A model generated the notes under the pieces. It did no database searches, was not told the DNA's origin, and saw only the letters and a program-made list of their open reading frames with translations. Below, piece by piece: positions 11,862 through 23,557 of a stretch of 64,000 nt of DNA. This DNA is from Mermis nigrescens (taxonomy: Eukaryota > Nematoda > Enoplea > Mermithida > Mermithidae). The DNA lies in contig JAVLUZ010000763.1 of assembly GCA_036768485.1 (NCBI GenBank), positions 130,001 to 194,000 of the forward strand, read 5' to 3'. Numbering within the stretch: the stretch's first letter is position 1; each line of letters begins with the position of its first letter. The translations under genes and the position numbers were made by a program.

Positions 11862-13840
11862 ACTTTTAACATTGCTCCCTCAGCTTACCTCAGGGAGCAG
11901 ATTGTTACGTCATCGCCTATGTTATAACATAGGCATTCCCACACGCGTTGCGGTCCAGACTGACGGCCATTACTAATTAACGTGGCCTGAAATTTGAGCC
12001 GGCTTTAAGTCTGGCTCGCTAAGCGTGGCTTAAGCCGGTCGCAACAAAAGTTGTGGCTTAAGCAGGCAAAAGCCATACTTTATTGAAATCGATACGATTA
12101 ACGTTAGGCTAGGCTTAAACTTGCATATCGAAAATGTGGGCCCTGCTCTCTTAGAAAACATACTTCTAGACTAGATCCAAAAAATAAAAACATTTTATCG
12201 TGTAGGCAATTAAATTCTGCGTTCAGCAATTTCTTTCATATGGTTCTGTTTGCAATGTGGCTTAAACTTTGGGAAAGTTTTCAGAATAAATTTAGAATTT
12301 GACTTTCACTCCTCTTGATTTTGCATGTTTTCGATTCTTGCACGCCAAAATGATTTTTCACTCATAAAGCAAGAAATTTCTTGAAACTGAGACTATTTAA
12401 TTATGGGGCAACTATTGTGACTGGCAACAGTCCCGACTTAAAAGCGGACAGGCGATCTGTGTCAAATTCTGAAGGACAGAGTCGAGACACTAATGCACAA
12501 GGAAGTCGATCAAGGAAATTTCCGAATAAAACCTTGCATAAAAATTCAATAGGCCTTGTCTGACTTGTAATTTAATGAATATTTGTTTCAAAAGTTATTG
12601 TGTTCCACAGTTAAGTCAGGTTATGATGCCAATTATAATGAAAATACTTATTAAATTTACAGCATTATTGTATTTTTGTATTTGTTTCGTTTTTTGTGCA
12701 ATAAAACAGTAAGGGATGAAACTTGTTTAATGGAACACACCTTATTAAACTAAGAATTAAATTTTCTACAAGGTGTTATAATTAGTTTTTCGGGTCTAAT
12801 CTAGAAATATGTTTTTCGAGACATCAAATCATTTCGAAATATACTGTGCCTAGGTATGTATGTATGTAGGTCCTATAGATAGTGGATCTACTGAAGCACT
12901 AGTCGTTGCCAGACAAGCACGTGGGGGGGTCCTGACTCCCCAGAATGAAAAATGGGGAATCTCTCGGGAAAATGCGATCTAATGTCGTAAATTCACCACT
13001 GAATAATAATCCATGTCAGTGCATATTTGCAAAAAATACAAAAAATAAAAAACGAAAAAACGTACGATATAACTTTTGTGTCCCGTTTAAATCAACAACA
13101 TTTAATTTAACAACTTTTGTATTATAGTCTGTTCAAAAATTTTTTGAGTTTTTTTACGGTACGGAGATTCGAAAGCAGTTAAAATTCAGCCTATCCAGTG
13201 TAAGGGCTTCCATCCGGTTCGCTATTGTCTATCACACGTCAATTGGCTCTTAAACCTTGTGCTTTTGTATTCTGGGTCTTGCTCTTTGGAGCTGTAAGTG
13301 CATAACCGACAGCTTGCGCTAGAAAAATACCTAAACGCGCGCGTAGTCGAACTCCGTATGTCTCGCTGTAAGATTCACATTCTGTAAGATTCAGCCCGGA
13401 CATGCACTGAGCTTGGACAAGTCAAAAAATAACTATCCCTGATTTTAACATATATTATGCAGTCTTTGACGCTGAGTTTAATGGTGTACATAATATTCGT
13501 TGTGTAAAGTGACTGTAAAGTAAGAAAAATGACCGATGTTGTCAAATTTGACAGCATGATCAAATTTAATAATTCTTGTTTCTATTTAAAGTTGAATAAG
13601 TTCTACACTTTGTAAAGTTAATTCAAACTTACAGTATCTCATCAATATTTTTTCATCATAAGAAACGTTGAATATCAACAATTTTGACTTCAATTTTTAT
13701 TCGACAATTTCCAATTTAGCGCATATACCATATGCGAGCCATCCTCCACATTATAATATTTTATAGCTTATAATTAGAAGCTGCTATAATAAAAAAAAAT
13801 AAAAATTAAAAAAGACCACTTTTTGAACAATAGATGATTG
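11860..13840. other. Unassigned intergenic DNA
   Basis: No gene was recognised. Short local repeats of 'gtggcttaagc' occur around 12020-12065. Short open frames at 12381-12563 and 12945-13127 lack any recognised family or splice context. The phrase TATAGTCTGTT at about 13125 resembles the end of the TA-flanked element at 20186-20409. Confidence 0.3.
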
Positions 13841-13847
13841 GAAGGAA

Positions 13848-14400
13848 CGTGGTATGCTAAGAAATGGTTGAAAAATTGACGAATTGGCCTCAGTATGTCA
13901 CAACACTGTTACCTTTATTAAATGTGGAAAATCTTTTAAATTGCATCGTGACGTTGGCTGTTATCAGAGGCTTATCCGAGCGAAAAATTATACCAATTAG
14001 ATGACCTCGTTTTAAGTAGCAGACCTTTAGCGAGAACGTGGTGTGCTAAAAAAATTATGAAAGTTGTGAGATTTTGACAGGCAATGTCAAGATATTTTAT
14101 TGTCAATTTTTAAAAAAATGTGGACCGCAGTCCACAATGTGATTTGTTGTGTGAAAAATTATTAGGGACTTTATATAATTTTTTTTAAAATCAAAATACC
14201 ACTGTTTGAGTTACACGGTACTAAAGAACATGATATGCTGAGGAATGATCACAATTAGACAATCTTGAAAGTGTCAGGATATTTTCTTATCAAAATTCTT
14301 CGATATAAGTTGGTTAGTTGGTTGTCATTTACACTTCAGCACCTTGTTGAGTGTTATCGGAGAATTTTTGAGGAAAAAAATACTATACCTATGTACTGTT
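13848..14400. repeat. Degenerate ~190-bp tandem repeat (about three units)
   Basis: The phrase 'gaacgtggtatgctaa' and variants recur near 13848, 14033 and 14224, each followed by 'atg…gaaa' and a 'gtcacaacac/gtcaagatatttt/gtcaggatatttt' segment. The spacing is about 185-190 bp. The units are strongly diverged, so this is an old array. Confidence 0.4.
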
Positions 14401-15560
14401 CAATGAACATATTTACGTTTTAATGGAACGTGGGAACACTTTAAAAATATCACATTAAAAGAGTTTTGAGTCATCATTTCCGTCCAAATGGCTGTGATCC
14501 AACCAGAATTGTCGATTTTTTAAAAGAATTGTAAAAAGTGTGTTTTTAAGCGTTTTTAATTCAGTTTTGGCTCAAAAGTCTCAAATTTTCGGCAATTCGC
14601 GCTATTTACATATTCTTTGCCTGTATTTTGTTCAATTTCCTCGATTTTTTTAATTTGTAAAAATTTTTCTATATATGCTTTCATGTTCTAGAAAGAACTA
14701 GAATTGCCAAAAACGTCTAAAACAGTGTTTTTGATGTGTACTTAATGTCTTTAAGCCCGAAAAAAAAATTTGGAAATTTTTCGGGTCTAATTCCGCTCCG
14801 CCCCCCCGGAATTCCTATGCTGCACATGTATGGTCTGGCTGGACCCCTGGAGAATCTGGCATACTCTCCAACTCGAATTCGATAGACCGTCAAGAATTGA
14901 ATTTTTGGTGCTATTTTTCTCGATTCGGCACATCGGACCCCAATAATTTTTTGGCTACCGATGTATTACTTTGACACGTTATTAATCCATTTTACTGAAA
15001 TTTCAGAGGAAAAGACTTTCAAAAGAAACGTAATGTACTGAGAAATTTTCAATTTGAAAAAGATTTAAAGAAAAATCGCTCAGTTTTTTCTTTTTTCAAA
15101 TAAAATGTGTTAGCCATTGAGAAAAACTGAAAAACTAAATTATCACATTTTGAGCAGCTATTCAAAAACTTAGTTGTCGGTACAACGGTTTTTAATGACT
15201 GAAATAAATTCGTGCGTACTTTTCAGAGAAGAAGAATAAGAAAAAATTTGTCATTTCAAATCTAAATTATTTTAAATTTGACGAGTTCAAGCACATTAAC
15301 TTCCTTAACGTCTATAAATTACCATTTTTTCTGTCTTTCTTACACAAGCCTCTTAAATGCCTACCTCAACAACATGTCATAAATCAAATGATGGACCAAA
15401 TGTGTAATATATAACAAAAAGAGGAAAACATATTGCCGCATTGACTCACAAGTCACAGATTTCAAAATTTGTTGATTTTCAAGTTACTTGACGTTTCATT
15501 TAACGTCTGTTGCTAAAAACGTGGTCATAATAATTATATTATTCATTTTTTACTCATGAT
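14400..15560. other. Unassigned AT-rich DNA with a decayed G/C-run repeat
   Basis: A segment at about 14790-14960 carries the C-run and 'aattgaatttttggtgctatttt' phrases of the decayed hAT-like repeats. The rest shows no recognisable gene or repeat. Confidence 0.3.
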
Positions 15561-15790
15561 CATAGGTGGGCGGCACCAAAGTTCTGGGGGTGCAACATTA
15601 TTTCAAAGGTCACAAAATGGCCTTAAAAATGGTGGTATGGCGAAAAAACACCATTTATAAACGTTTCCCATCGAGCACTATCTATTGGCATCAAAAAATT
15701 GCGAACAAAAAACAAAAAATTCTCAAAAATTGAATTTGGGGAGTATTTTAATTTCTGGGGGGTACATACCCCCCAACCTCCCACGCTGGT
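15561..15790 (+). mobile_element. Family A short hAT-like element
   Basis: It begins CATAGGTGGGCGGCACCAAA and follows the family A body: a short G-run, 'gtcacaaaatggcc', 'tggtatggcgaaaaaacacc', 'cgagcactat', then a second G-run and a CCCACG end. The right end is decayed and no target duplication was recognised. Confidence 0.75.
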
Positions 15791-15853
15791 CGGTATACTT
15801 GCTATAGGGTTAAAGCAAATATATTCTGTAGAAGCGACTGTTCACTAGGTAAT

Positions 15854-16215
15854 AGTTTTGAAAAATAGGCTTGTTAAGTGAGAGTTGTAAACCAAGAGAA
15901 ACTTTAAGTTTAAGCATACCATTGAATTATGAAGAGAATGATAAAAGATTTAAAACTATAAGAAAATGAAAAAAGTGGGATTTTAGTAAATTAAAACAAA
16001 TTTATATCCTCTAAATTTGTTTTAAATCATATCCTCTAAATTTGTTTTAAATCATATCCTCTAAATTTGTTTTAATTTACTAAAATCCCACCTTTTTCAT
16101 TTTCATCTAGTTTAAAGTCTTTTATTATTCTCTTCATAATTTAATGGTATGTTTAAGCTTTAAGTTTCTATTGGTTTACAACTCTCGCTTAACAAGCTCA
16201 TTTTTCAAAACTAAT
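15854..16215. mobile_element. Foldback element with tandem-repeat loop
   Basis: Arms of about 150 bp are inverted copies: the left begins TAGTTTTGAAAAATAGGCTT and the right ends CATTTTTCAAAACTA. The loop holds three head-to-tail copies of a roughly 24-bp unit (ATATCCTCTAAATTTGTTTT) at about 16010-16075. TA at both ends would suit a TA-duplicating element. It has no coding capacity. Confidence 0.8.
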
Positions 16216-16225
16216 TTATTCTATA

Positions 16226-16452
16226 GTGTCTGGCCAATTTCAAGCAATTTTGAAGAAAATTATCGATTTTTATTCATTTTCGGCCTTCTTTTTGCCAGAG
16301 AATTTCTCATTTTTTGATTCTGGGGTTCTTGACCCAAGCCTCCCCCCACGCATGTCTGGTCTAGACTTCCAGAATGAGAAAAATCAAGGCCAAAAATTGA
16401 TGAAAAACGGAAATTTTCTTCAAAACTGCTTGAAATTGACAAACACTGGAAG
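16226..16452. repeat. Inverted repeat around a C-run core
   Basis: The left phrase 'caatttcaagcaattttgaa' reappears inverted at about 16420-16445 ('ttcaaaactgcttgaaattg'). The two surround a core with CCTCCCCCCACGCATG. A related arm occurs at about 950-990. It is probably a non-autonomous transposon; the ends are only roughly placed. Confidence 0.5.
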
Positions 16453-16499
16453 CCGCTATCTAGCATTTATAACAAGTTTTTGAGACCTTTTGACCCAAA

Positions 16500-17930
16500 A
16501 AGCACGCCAACTGACCATCTTTAAGGCAGTCGTGCTGTGCAGCATGACTTTTCAGCAAGTTTTTTTATGTATGTACCTATAGTCCATTTCACATAAGTTG
16601 TGTCATTAATTTTAAAAATTTTTTTCAAAAGTAAGCCGACGGAATACGATAATTATATATGTACCTAATCAATACTGTAATCGCAATCTGTTGGCTTATT
16701 GTCGGACATAGTTTTAAAAATTTATGCCCAAACTTGTATGAAACACACTATGATGTGAAAATGGAAATAGGCTTTCAGAACAGACATGCATGTTGTGAAC
16801 TTTGCAGAAAGGACTGATTTTTCTATGTATTATTATTGTCTTAACTTTGCCTTATTTCAACAGAAAAGAGCGCTTTGTTCTATGAAGAAAGGGCGGTTTG
16901 AACGTCCGCTTGCATGTCTGATGCATATCGTAGGGGGGTAAAAATGGAAAAATAAAAAATAGAGGGCAAAAAATGCTCTCATTACATACCAATCGTCATT
17001 ACCTTCACGCCGGACACGGTACATAATAATCATTGAGCAAGTTAGGGTTCGAACCCCGGTTGGCGAAGCGCGAGGAGCAAGTCCTTCCACAACGCGCGAC
17101 AAACCTTCGTCTATGTTTGTGTGTTAAGTGTTGTATAAGTAGGTCCCTTCGCATTACGTTGTGTGTATTTAAAGGTAACCTAGATACCTTATGTATAGCG
17201 CGTGACGTGTCAAGTTAAAGTGCTTAAAGTTTGACTACCGATGTATTAGTTAGGGCACATTGATTACCTTTTCGCGTTCGCCTGTTTCTTAGTCAATTTG
17301 TAGTGTTCCGAAGTTTTGGTAAGGGCACATTAATCGAGTTTTCAAAATAAATTTTCGCGTTCGCTCGTTCCGTCTGGCTCATTGTATTGAAAATTTTATT
17401 TTCTTATATAACACATTTTCTTGATTTATTTATTAATTGCATTTAACAAAAAGACTTGGATATTTAGTTATTTCATAATTGAATTTTAATTATAATTAAT
17501 GAATTCGTAAATTTGTTTAATAATTTATTTTTTTAACACTTTATTTATTTTTTCAATAAAATTTCCAATAAATAGAGATTCAAAATTTTTTGCTGTTACT
17601 CGCTTTGTCACTTTTTAAATTATTTACATATCTCTCACGGTTTTTTATGTTAATCGCTTTATTTTATTTTATTTTTTTTATTTTTTACCTGTTTAGCGGC
17701 AGCAAGCACGGACTGTAACAACATAGTTTCTTTTTGATAACCTCGCCTGTTTAAATGATTTTTACGTATTTTTTGCTCATTTTTCTGTAGATACTCCTGC
17801 TTACTTCTTCACTTGGACTCAGCGCTGGCCTCAGAAAACTTGTAATTTCTCATGATGTTTCTAGGTACATTTGTGCTATTTCCCACCTCTTTTTGTTTCT
17901 TGCATACTGATAGCATTAGCTCACTACTAC
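16500..17930. other. Unassigned AT-rich DNA
   Basis: It contains a tRNA B-box-like palindrome (GGTTCGAACC, 17046-17055) but no matching A box or cloverleaf. Two related phrases ('gggcacatt…ttttcgcgttcg') occur at about 17245-17275 and 17325-17370. No gene was recognised. Confidence 0.3.
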
Positions 17931-17931
17931 C

Positions 17932-18163
17932 CATAGATGGGCAGCATCGAAATTCTAGGTGGGGGGAGTGCAGGATTTTTCAAAGGTCAAAAAATGGTCT
18001 TAAAAATTGTGGTATGGCGAAAAAACACTATTTTTCAACGTTTCTCATTGAGCACTATCCATTGGCATCAAAAAATTGCGAAAAAAACAAAGAACTTTTC
18101 ATAAATTGAATTCTAGAGTTATTCGGCCTACTGGAAGGTTGCAAACCCCCACGCCCACGTGTG
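17932..18163 (+). mobile_element. Family A short hAT-like element
   Basis: It begins CATAGATGGGCAGCATCG and ends CCCACGTGTG. The flanks are CTACTACC (17924-17931) and CTTCTACC (18164-18171), an 8-bp duplication with one mismatch. Confidence 0.85.
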
Positions 18164-18229
18164 CTTCTACCTCTGTCTTCCTTTTTCCAAAAATTTTTAT
18201 TTATCTAATACTTTTACTATTATGATTAT

Positions 18230-18630
18230 TATTATCATGATAGTTATAATAATAATAATAATAATAATTATTATTAATTATAATGATTATTTTCATTAAA
18301 ATATTCCTTTTCTTGCTTTTTTGTCGTATCGAAAACTTCCAATTATTTCATTAGGTAACCTAAATAAGAAGTAGTCACTAATACGAAAAAAGAAATAATA
18401 TGGAAAAACACCACAAAAAATTATAAAGAAGAATTATGTGATAAATTAATAAAGGAATGAAAATAAATAAAACAGAAAAAAGAGAAAAAAGGTAAAAGAG
18501 AAGCCCAACGCGCTGTTAGGAAACAAAAATACGCGAGAAATGTCGCAAATCCTACACAAATATCGGAAATAGGTATAGAAATAGGCATTTACTTACCTAT
18601 TACAGTAATAATTTTGAGACGTCTGTCTGT
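18230..18630. other. AT-rich spacer with short TAA run
   Basis: A short (ATA/TAA)n tract lies at about 18236-18285. Otherwise it is purine-rich unassigned DNA. Confidence 0.4.
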
Positions 18631-18631
18631 G

Positions 18632-18633
<2 letters not shown>

Positions 18634-18674
<41 letters not shown>

Positions 18675-18887
18675 GTATGCAGTGGCGGATCTAGGATTTT
18701 CCTGAGGGGGGGGGGGGCGGTATCCCTAAGGGGGCGGAACCCTGACTTGGGTGGAAAAATTAGCCGTTTTAACCCAAAAATCGCTAAAAATCGCTCAAAA
18801 ATGCTTAATTTTGCGCACTATTTTGGGCCAATGGGGGGGGGGCGGCCGCCTCCCCCTAAATCCACTCCTTGTGTGTTTGTATGTGTA

Positions 18888-18954
<67 letters not shown>
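18634..18954. repeat. (GT)n microsatellite split by a transposon
   Basis: GT runs at 18634-18676 and 18870-18954 flank the family B element at 18680-18869. The element apparently inserted into one GT tract. Confidence 0.9.
18680..18869 (+). mobile_element. Family B short hAT-like element
   Basis: It begins CAGTGGCGGATCTAGG. The body has the family landmarks: a G-run, 'ttagccgttttaaccc', 'atcgctcaaaaatgctt' and 'gcgcactattttgggcc', with a decayed inverted end (AAATCCACTCC). Because it sits within GT repeats, a target duplication cannot be separated from the microsatellite. Confidence 0.8.
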
Positions 18955-18960
<6 letters not shown>

Positions 18961-19049
18961 AAAAACTTTTACTGCATAATCGAGTGATCTGAAATTTGGA
19001 CTTATGGATATTCCGGCACGTCATTTCCAATACTGTTGTCAAGTGTGTG

Positions 19050-19740
19050 CTGAAAAACCTTTTTTGCAGACAGTGGCTTTTTGGTAGGATCTAAATCTTT
19101 CTGAACCGATTTTGATAAAATAAAATGTGTTTGATATAAAATTTTGGTACGCAAGTGTTTTAATAGAAAAATTTGAAATTTTTCAGTCTATAGTGCACCA
19201 TGTTGAAGAAATAGCCAAAATTTGTACATGTTGCCATTCACTGAGTATTATAGATAAAAAGCTCAAAAGTGGCAAAATAGTCGCGTCTTTAGACAGGGTA
19301 AATTGTGCCTGCTTTGCTTCTTGCCGGATTTTTTCTTGTTTTTGCGGCTTGGCGTTTTAAATTTTGAGCATAGGGACAGCTATATCACAAAAAATTACTG
19401 TGAGCTATATCTGCTTAACTAATTTATCTTATTTAATGCTCAGGGACATTTTGGAAAGAGCTTAAGAAAGAAGGGCTTTCAAATGATTTCTCATATCTTT
19501 TATTAGGATAAGTAACAAAAATTTCAATATGGCTGTTGTTTAGATTAATTTATTGAAAAAAGGTGCATTTTCTTTACATTATGATTTACAAGTCTTCACC
19601 TTTTCGAAAAAGTCAAAAATAATTAGAAAATTGGATGTTCTTTCCACTGAGCTATGTCCGAAGTTATGAATCTCTACAGTTCTTAGATCTTAACGTTTTA
19701 AAAGCAAAATAATCCTTGCACCGCTGAAAAGAAAGTGCCG
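19050..19740. other. Unassigned AT-rich DNA with an A-box-like site
   Basis: The minus strand at 19644-19654 reads TAGCTCAGTGG, a tRNA A-box motif, with no B box at the expected distance. No gene was recognised. Confidence 0.3.
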
Positions 19741-19744
19741 GGCA

Positions 19745-20085
19745 TTCAGTCGGCAGCACCAAAATTCTGGGGACGGAGGGTGCAAGATTTTTCAAAGGTC
19801 AAAAAATGGCCTTAGAAATAGTGATACGTCGAAAAAACCATTTTTCAACGTTTCTTATCGAGCACTATCCATTAGCACAAAAAATTGCGAAAAAAAACGA
19901 AAAAAATTTAAAAAAATTGAATTCTGGAGGGTATTTTGGTTTCGCGGGGGGTGCATATACCCCAAACCCCCAACGCCCAGGTGTGGTGGTGTGGGTAAAA
20001 AGCACCATTTTTCAACGTTTCTTATCGAGCACTGTTAATTGGCATCATAAAAATTGCGAAAAAAACAAAAAATTCAAACATTGAA
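19745..20085 (+). mobile_element. Family A copy plus a second partial copy
   Basis: A near-complete body (19750-19985) ends CGCCCAGGTGTGG. It is followed at once by a partial repeat of the 'aaagcaccatttttcaacgtttc' to 'aaaattgcgaaaaa' section. This looks like an insertion or recombination between two copies. The left end is decayed. Confidence 0.65.
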
Positions 20086-20087
20086 TT

Positions 20088-20163
20088 AAGCTGTCGGCTG
20101 GAAGTGAACTCGGGTTGCTTCGACGACAAACAGACGTTTAACCACTGAGCTATGCGGGAGTTC
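20088..20163 (-). other. tRNA-like relic (tRNA-derived SINE or tRNA pseudogene)
   Basis: The minus strand carries a good A box (TAGCTCAGTGGTTAAACG, 20152-20135). A TGTTT/AAGCA anticodon-type stem surrounds a 7-nt loop, and a weak B box (GAGTTCACTTCC) follows at the right distance. The acceptor arms do not pair and the T arm is broken, so a functional tRNA is unlikely. Confidence 0.4.
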
Positions 20164-20185
20164 GCGGCGTTTCTTAATATCTATA

Positions 20186-20409
20186 GTCTGTTTCATTTCA
20201 CTTTCAGGCTTTTGAAAAGATTTGAAATGCTTACAAAAGCGTTTTAAATTAATACGGTTAATATGATATTCTACAGTAGGTATATTGAGTTATATGGAGA
20301 CGTATACCACTGCTAAACCGCATTACTGGATCAACATTTTGACCCACTTTTGTAGCCTGATTCTTGCAAGAAAATTCAAATGAAAACCGCAAAGTTAAAT
20401 GAAACAGAC
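20186..20409. mobile_element. Short TA-flanked inverted-repeat element
   Basis: The left end is GTCTGTTTCATTT and the right end AAATGAAACAGAC, with TA at both sides (20184-20185, 20410-20411). Further ATGAAACAGACTATA ends at about 20645 and 20840 suggest neighbouring or partial copies. The TA duplication fits a Tc1/mariner-type non-autonomous element. Confidence 0.7.
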
Positions 20410-20849
20410 TATAGTCTGCTGTGTTTAAAGTGTCGATTTTTGTAGGATAAGCAGAATGCGCGATTTTTATCTGTAAATTGATTTATCTGCTGGAAGACGA
20501 GAATAAATTATGCCGCGAAAATGTTATTGAAAAACCATTCTTTAATACGTAGCTTACAGTGAGATGTATCGACCTAGAGTGAATAAGAAAGACGGGGTTA
20601 CTGTAGCCTCCGAAAACATTTACTGAAAAAGTTCTTGGATAAATGAAACAGACTATAATTTTTGACTCGTCAACTTCGAGTCAAGTCTTACAGAAAGTGA
20701 CTCTCAAAATGTCACATAGCTCATTGTTCAATTAGCGAATTTATCGATGCGAAAGCGGGTACTCAGAAACAGCTCTTTGCCATTTAATCGAACTGCTAAT
20801 ACTTTCGAATCATCAAACTTTAAAAAAGTCTCTTGAATTTTGAAACAGA

Positions 20850-21665
20850 CTATAGATTAAATTTGACTTGCAGAAACGTGCCATTTTGTAGAATATCAAT
20901 TCATGCATATCAATTTCAAGTTTAAAGCTAGCGTACAAATTCAAAATACGATTTAATAGAAGAATCACACATCTAACTTGAAAGGCAAGTAGTTCACGTT
21001 AGTAGATAATCAGTGATAGTCTGCTACTGTATCGAGCAGGAAGGATGGGTCATGGAATGGAAATGAATAGTTAAAAAAAGTGTCATTATGAATTAAGGGT
21101 AGTAATTTTTTGAAGTCAACTGCAAATTATATAGCTCACAATGTAATATTAATTGCAGTCAAAAACAAAAGGCCTAGACTGATAATAAGTTCAGATACAG
21201 TATAGTAATATTTGCAGCCAAACACTGGCGGGAAGGGGGGAATTTCCCCCTGGGGAAAATTTTAACATGTTCAAGAATCGAGAAATGTGGTTGCATGATG
21301 CCGTTCTGCGACGTAAAATTGTTTCCTTCTATCTTTTGGCAGTTTCTATCGTTTTGTTGCGGCAAAAGTTTTGAAATAATGAGCGCTTCGCGCGCATTAT
21401 AAGCATTTTTTTCGTCAAAAACGTAAGAAAATTTCTAGAAAAAATTAATTTTTTTATTGCTTACATAGTGCAGGATAATGTAAAACGCCCAAAAAACATG
21501 TTATTTAACGGCCCCGCCTGTTTTTATGGGTTTTTAGATTACAAATTTTTTGTAGGTATTCCCCCTGAAGAAAATCCTGGCTACGCCTATGCAGCTAAAT
21601 GGCCTAGACTGCAAATAAGATTGGACACAGTGTCATATTACCTATTTCCAGTTAAAAACCAGTGG
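20850..21665. other. Unassigned DNA with decayed transposon ends
   Basis: The segment at 21170-21640 has 'ggcctagactg' and 'cctggctacgcctatg' phrases plus G-runs, similar to phrases at 24415-24500 and 25675-25720. It is probably an old non-autonomous hAT-type element. The stable GCGCTTCGCGC hairpin occurs at about 21383. Confidence 0.35.
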
Positions 21666-21934
21666 CATAGACTAAAAATAGGCGCCAGCGTTTAAAAATA
21701 AGCCTAAGTAACGGGATGCGACTCGCTCCGCTCGTCTAGTATGCCCAGATACGCTTTGTCCAGAATCAGGACATTTGAAACAAATTGCACTTTTACAATA
21801 AAACATCAAATTCACACGTATTTACGGTGAGACGATATCTGATTCCACAAATTTTCGTCACCGGAAATCTTTTCCTACATTTTACCACACGATAAAGAAT
21901 AATTTATTTCAATTTGAAGCTAGCATTTCACGGT

Positions 21935-23557
21935 TTAAACATTCAATCGATTTCGATCGTCTGTCCACTGCTTTTTGCACAAGGAGAATACTCGTTCCAC
22001 AGCCTCGTTTGATGTAGGAATCGAAAAAATTACGCTAACTAGAGTTTTCAAATCAACAAATTTCTTGGTTTGAGAATAGTGGACTATTTTTTATCAATCA
22101 GCGAATTATCAAATTCATCAGAAGAAGCTTCCAATAATGAGTTTAACTCATTTGCTTCATCAAATAATGAATTTTTCGTGGCAATATCTGGCAATAAATA
22201 TTCAGCCGACTTTCAAGCTTCGTCATATTTAACATTAGCTTCTAACATCAACCAATTGGTTGATCAAGGATAATGATCTAAGCAAAACCACTTATTAATA
22301 TAATTAATCGTTGTTGTATAAAAGTCGATTAATTCACTTTTAAGTTGATTGGCCAAATCCGGATCATCTAAACCTAATAGATTAGAAACTTTAATGACAC
22401 CAAAAAAGTTTTTGCTGAAGTCTTTTTTGCATCTTTTCTTCAAAATTAGTAACAGCGTCTATCATTTCTGGTAATAGTAGATCTTTTTTTTCCAGAGTCA
22501 ATATAGTCGTCTTGAATAATTGCAAGACGCGTTGAAGAAACAATAAATAAATTTCGCTTGAATCATTGTTAAATAAATTTTCCAAACTTTTCGGAACATC
22601 AGCAGAGGATGAGGAAAGAGATTTTTATGCTGCCCACAGTTTCAAAATGCGTTAAATAAGTGGTAGCATGGTGAGCCACCTAATATGTGAATGTGCTGGA
22701 AAGGTTTTTAAAGTAAAACCATCCACTGAAAATATCTAATTATAATTGGAAAATTTTTAAGTTCTTTGTGGTTGGAAGCATCGGTAGCATACGTGGGCAG
22801 CAAGAAACTTCTGGGGAGGGGGTGCAAGATTTTCCAAGGTCAAAAATTGCCTTAAAAATGGTAGTATGGCGAAAAAACACCATTTTTCGACGTTTCTCAT
22901 CGAGCACTATCCGTTGGCATCAAAAAATTGCGATAAAAACGAAAAAATTTTTAAAAATTGAATTCTGGGGGGTGTATTTTGACTTCTGGGGGGTATTTCG
23001 ATTTCTGGGGGGTATTTTGGTTTCTTGGGGTTGCATACCCTCCAAACCCCCACGCCCAGGTGTGATCGGTAGCAATAGAAAAATATCCATCTCCTGATTG
23101 GTTGAGTAGTACCTTTACTGAATTTGGCTCCAAACGTTACAAATTATAGCCTGCGACTTTGTGTAGGATGACGAAAACTTTTTGGCTATTTCTGAATCTG
23201 CAAAAATTGTTAACAAAAGTTTGTTATTACATTTGTTAGGTACTTCGGAATGAAAGCAAATGAACGGTCGTGTGTTAGGCTAGAACTGCTTCAGCAGCTG
23301 TCATTTTCATAGATACTGGCGTATTTTTACTACAAAAACTGCCCTATTTCAGCTGTTGACTTCTAGGATTTTGAATTTTCGTCATGAAGTTTAGTACCAC
23401 AATGTCTAGAAATTGCTGGAGCGCCTATATTTCCAATATCAATATCCGATGAACAATATGAACAGAATGTGAAAGAGTCTCCCTTTCTACTATTTCCGAT
23501 ACCATCAAAATCTTTAGAATATTCTTCTCGATATAGATTCTTCCTCTTTGTAGCCAT
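21935..23557 (-). pseudogene. hAT transposase remnants (BED finger to C-terminal dimerisation region)
   Basis: Three pieces are visible. The N-terminal piece 23557-23363 begins with a true ATG and holds a finger of the form FCSYCS…ISRHCGTKLH, as in BED/ZBED-like hAT proteins. A middle piece at 22585-22391 resembles the helical LYLLFLQ…LLPE section of such transposases. The C-terminal piece at about 22040-21935 reads IPTSNEAVERVFSLCKKQW followed by DDRNRLNV and a stop, the classic hAT dimerisation signature. The pieces lie in different frames with stops between them, and much of the catalytic core is missing or scrambled, so the protein cannot be made. It is evidence that an autonomous hAT source existed in this genome. 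Confidence 0.75.
22788..23064 (+). mobile_element. Family A element inside the hAT transposon
   Basis: It begins CATACGTGGGCAGC and ends CGCCCAGGTGTG. A perfect 8-bp duplication ATCGGTAG flanks it (22780-22787 and 23065-23072). It has three successive 'tctggggggta' units near its right end. It post-dates the host transposon. Confidence 0.92.

Noticed and set aside
17033..17110. Possible tRNA from the GGTTCGAACC box
   Set aside because: No A box or cloverleaf pairing at the needed distance on either strand.
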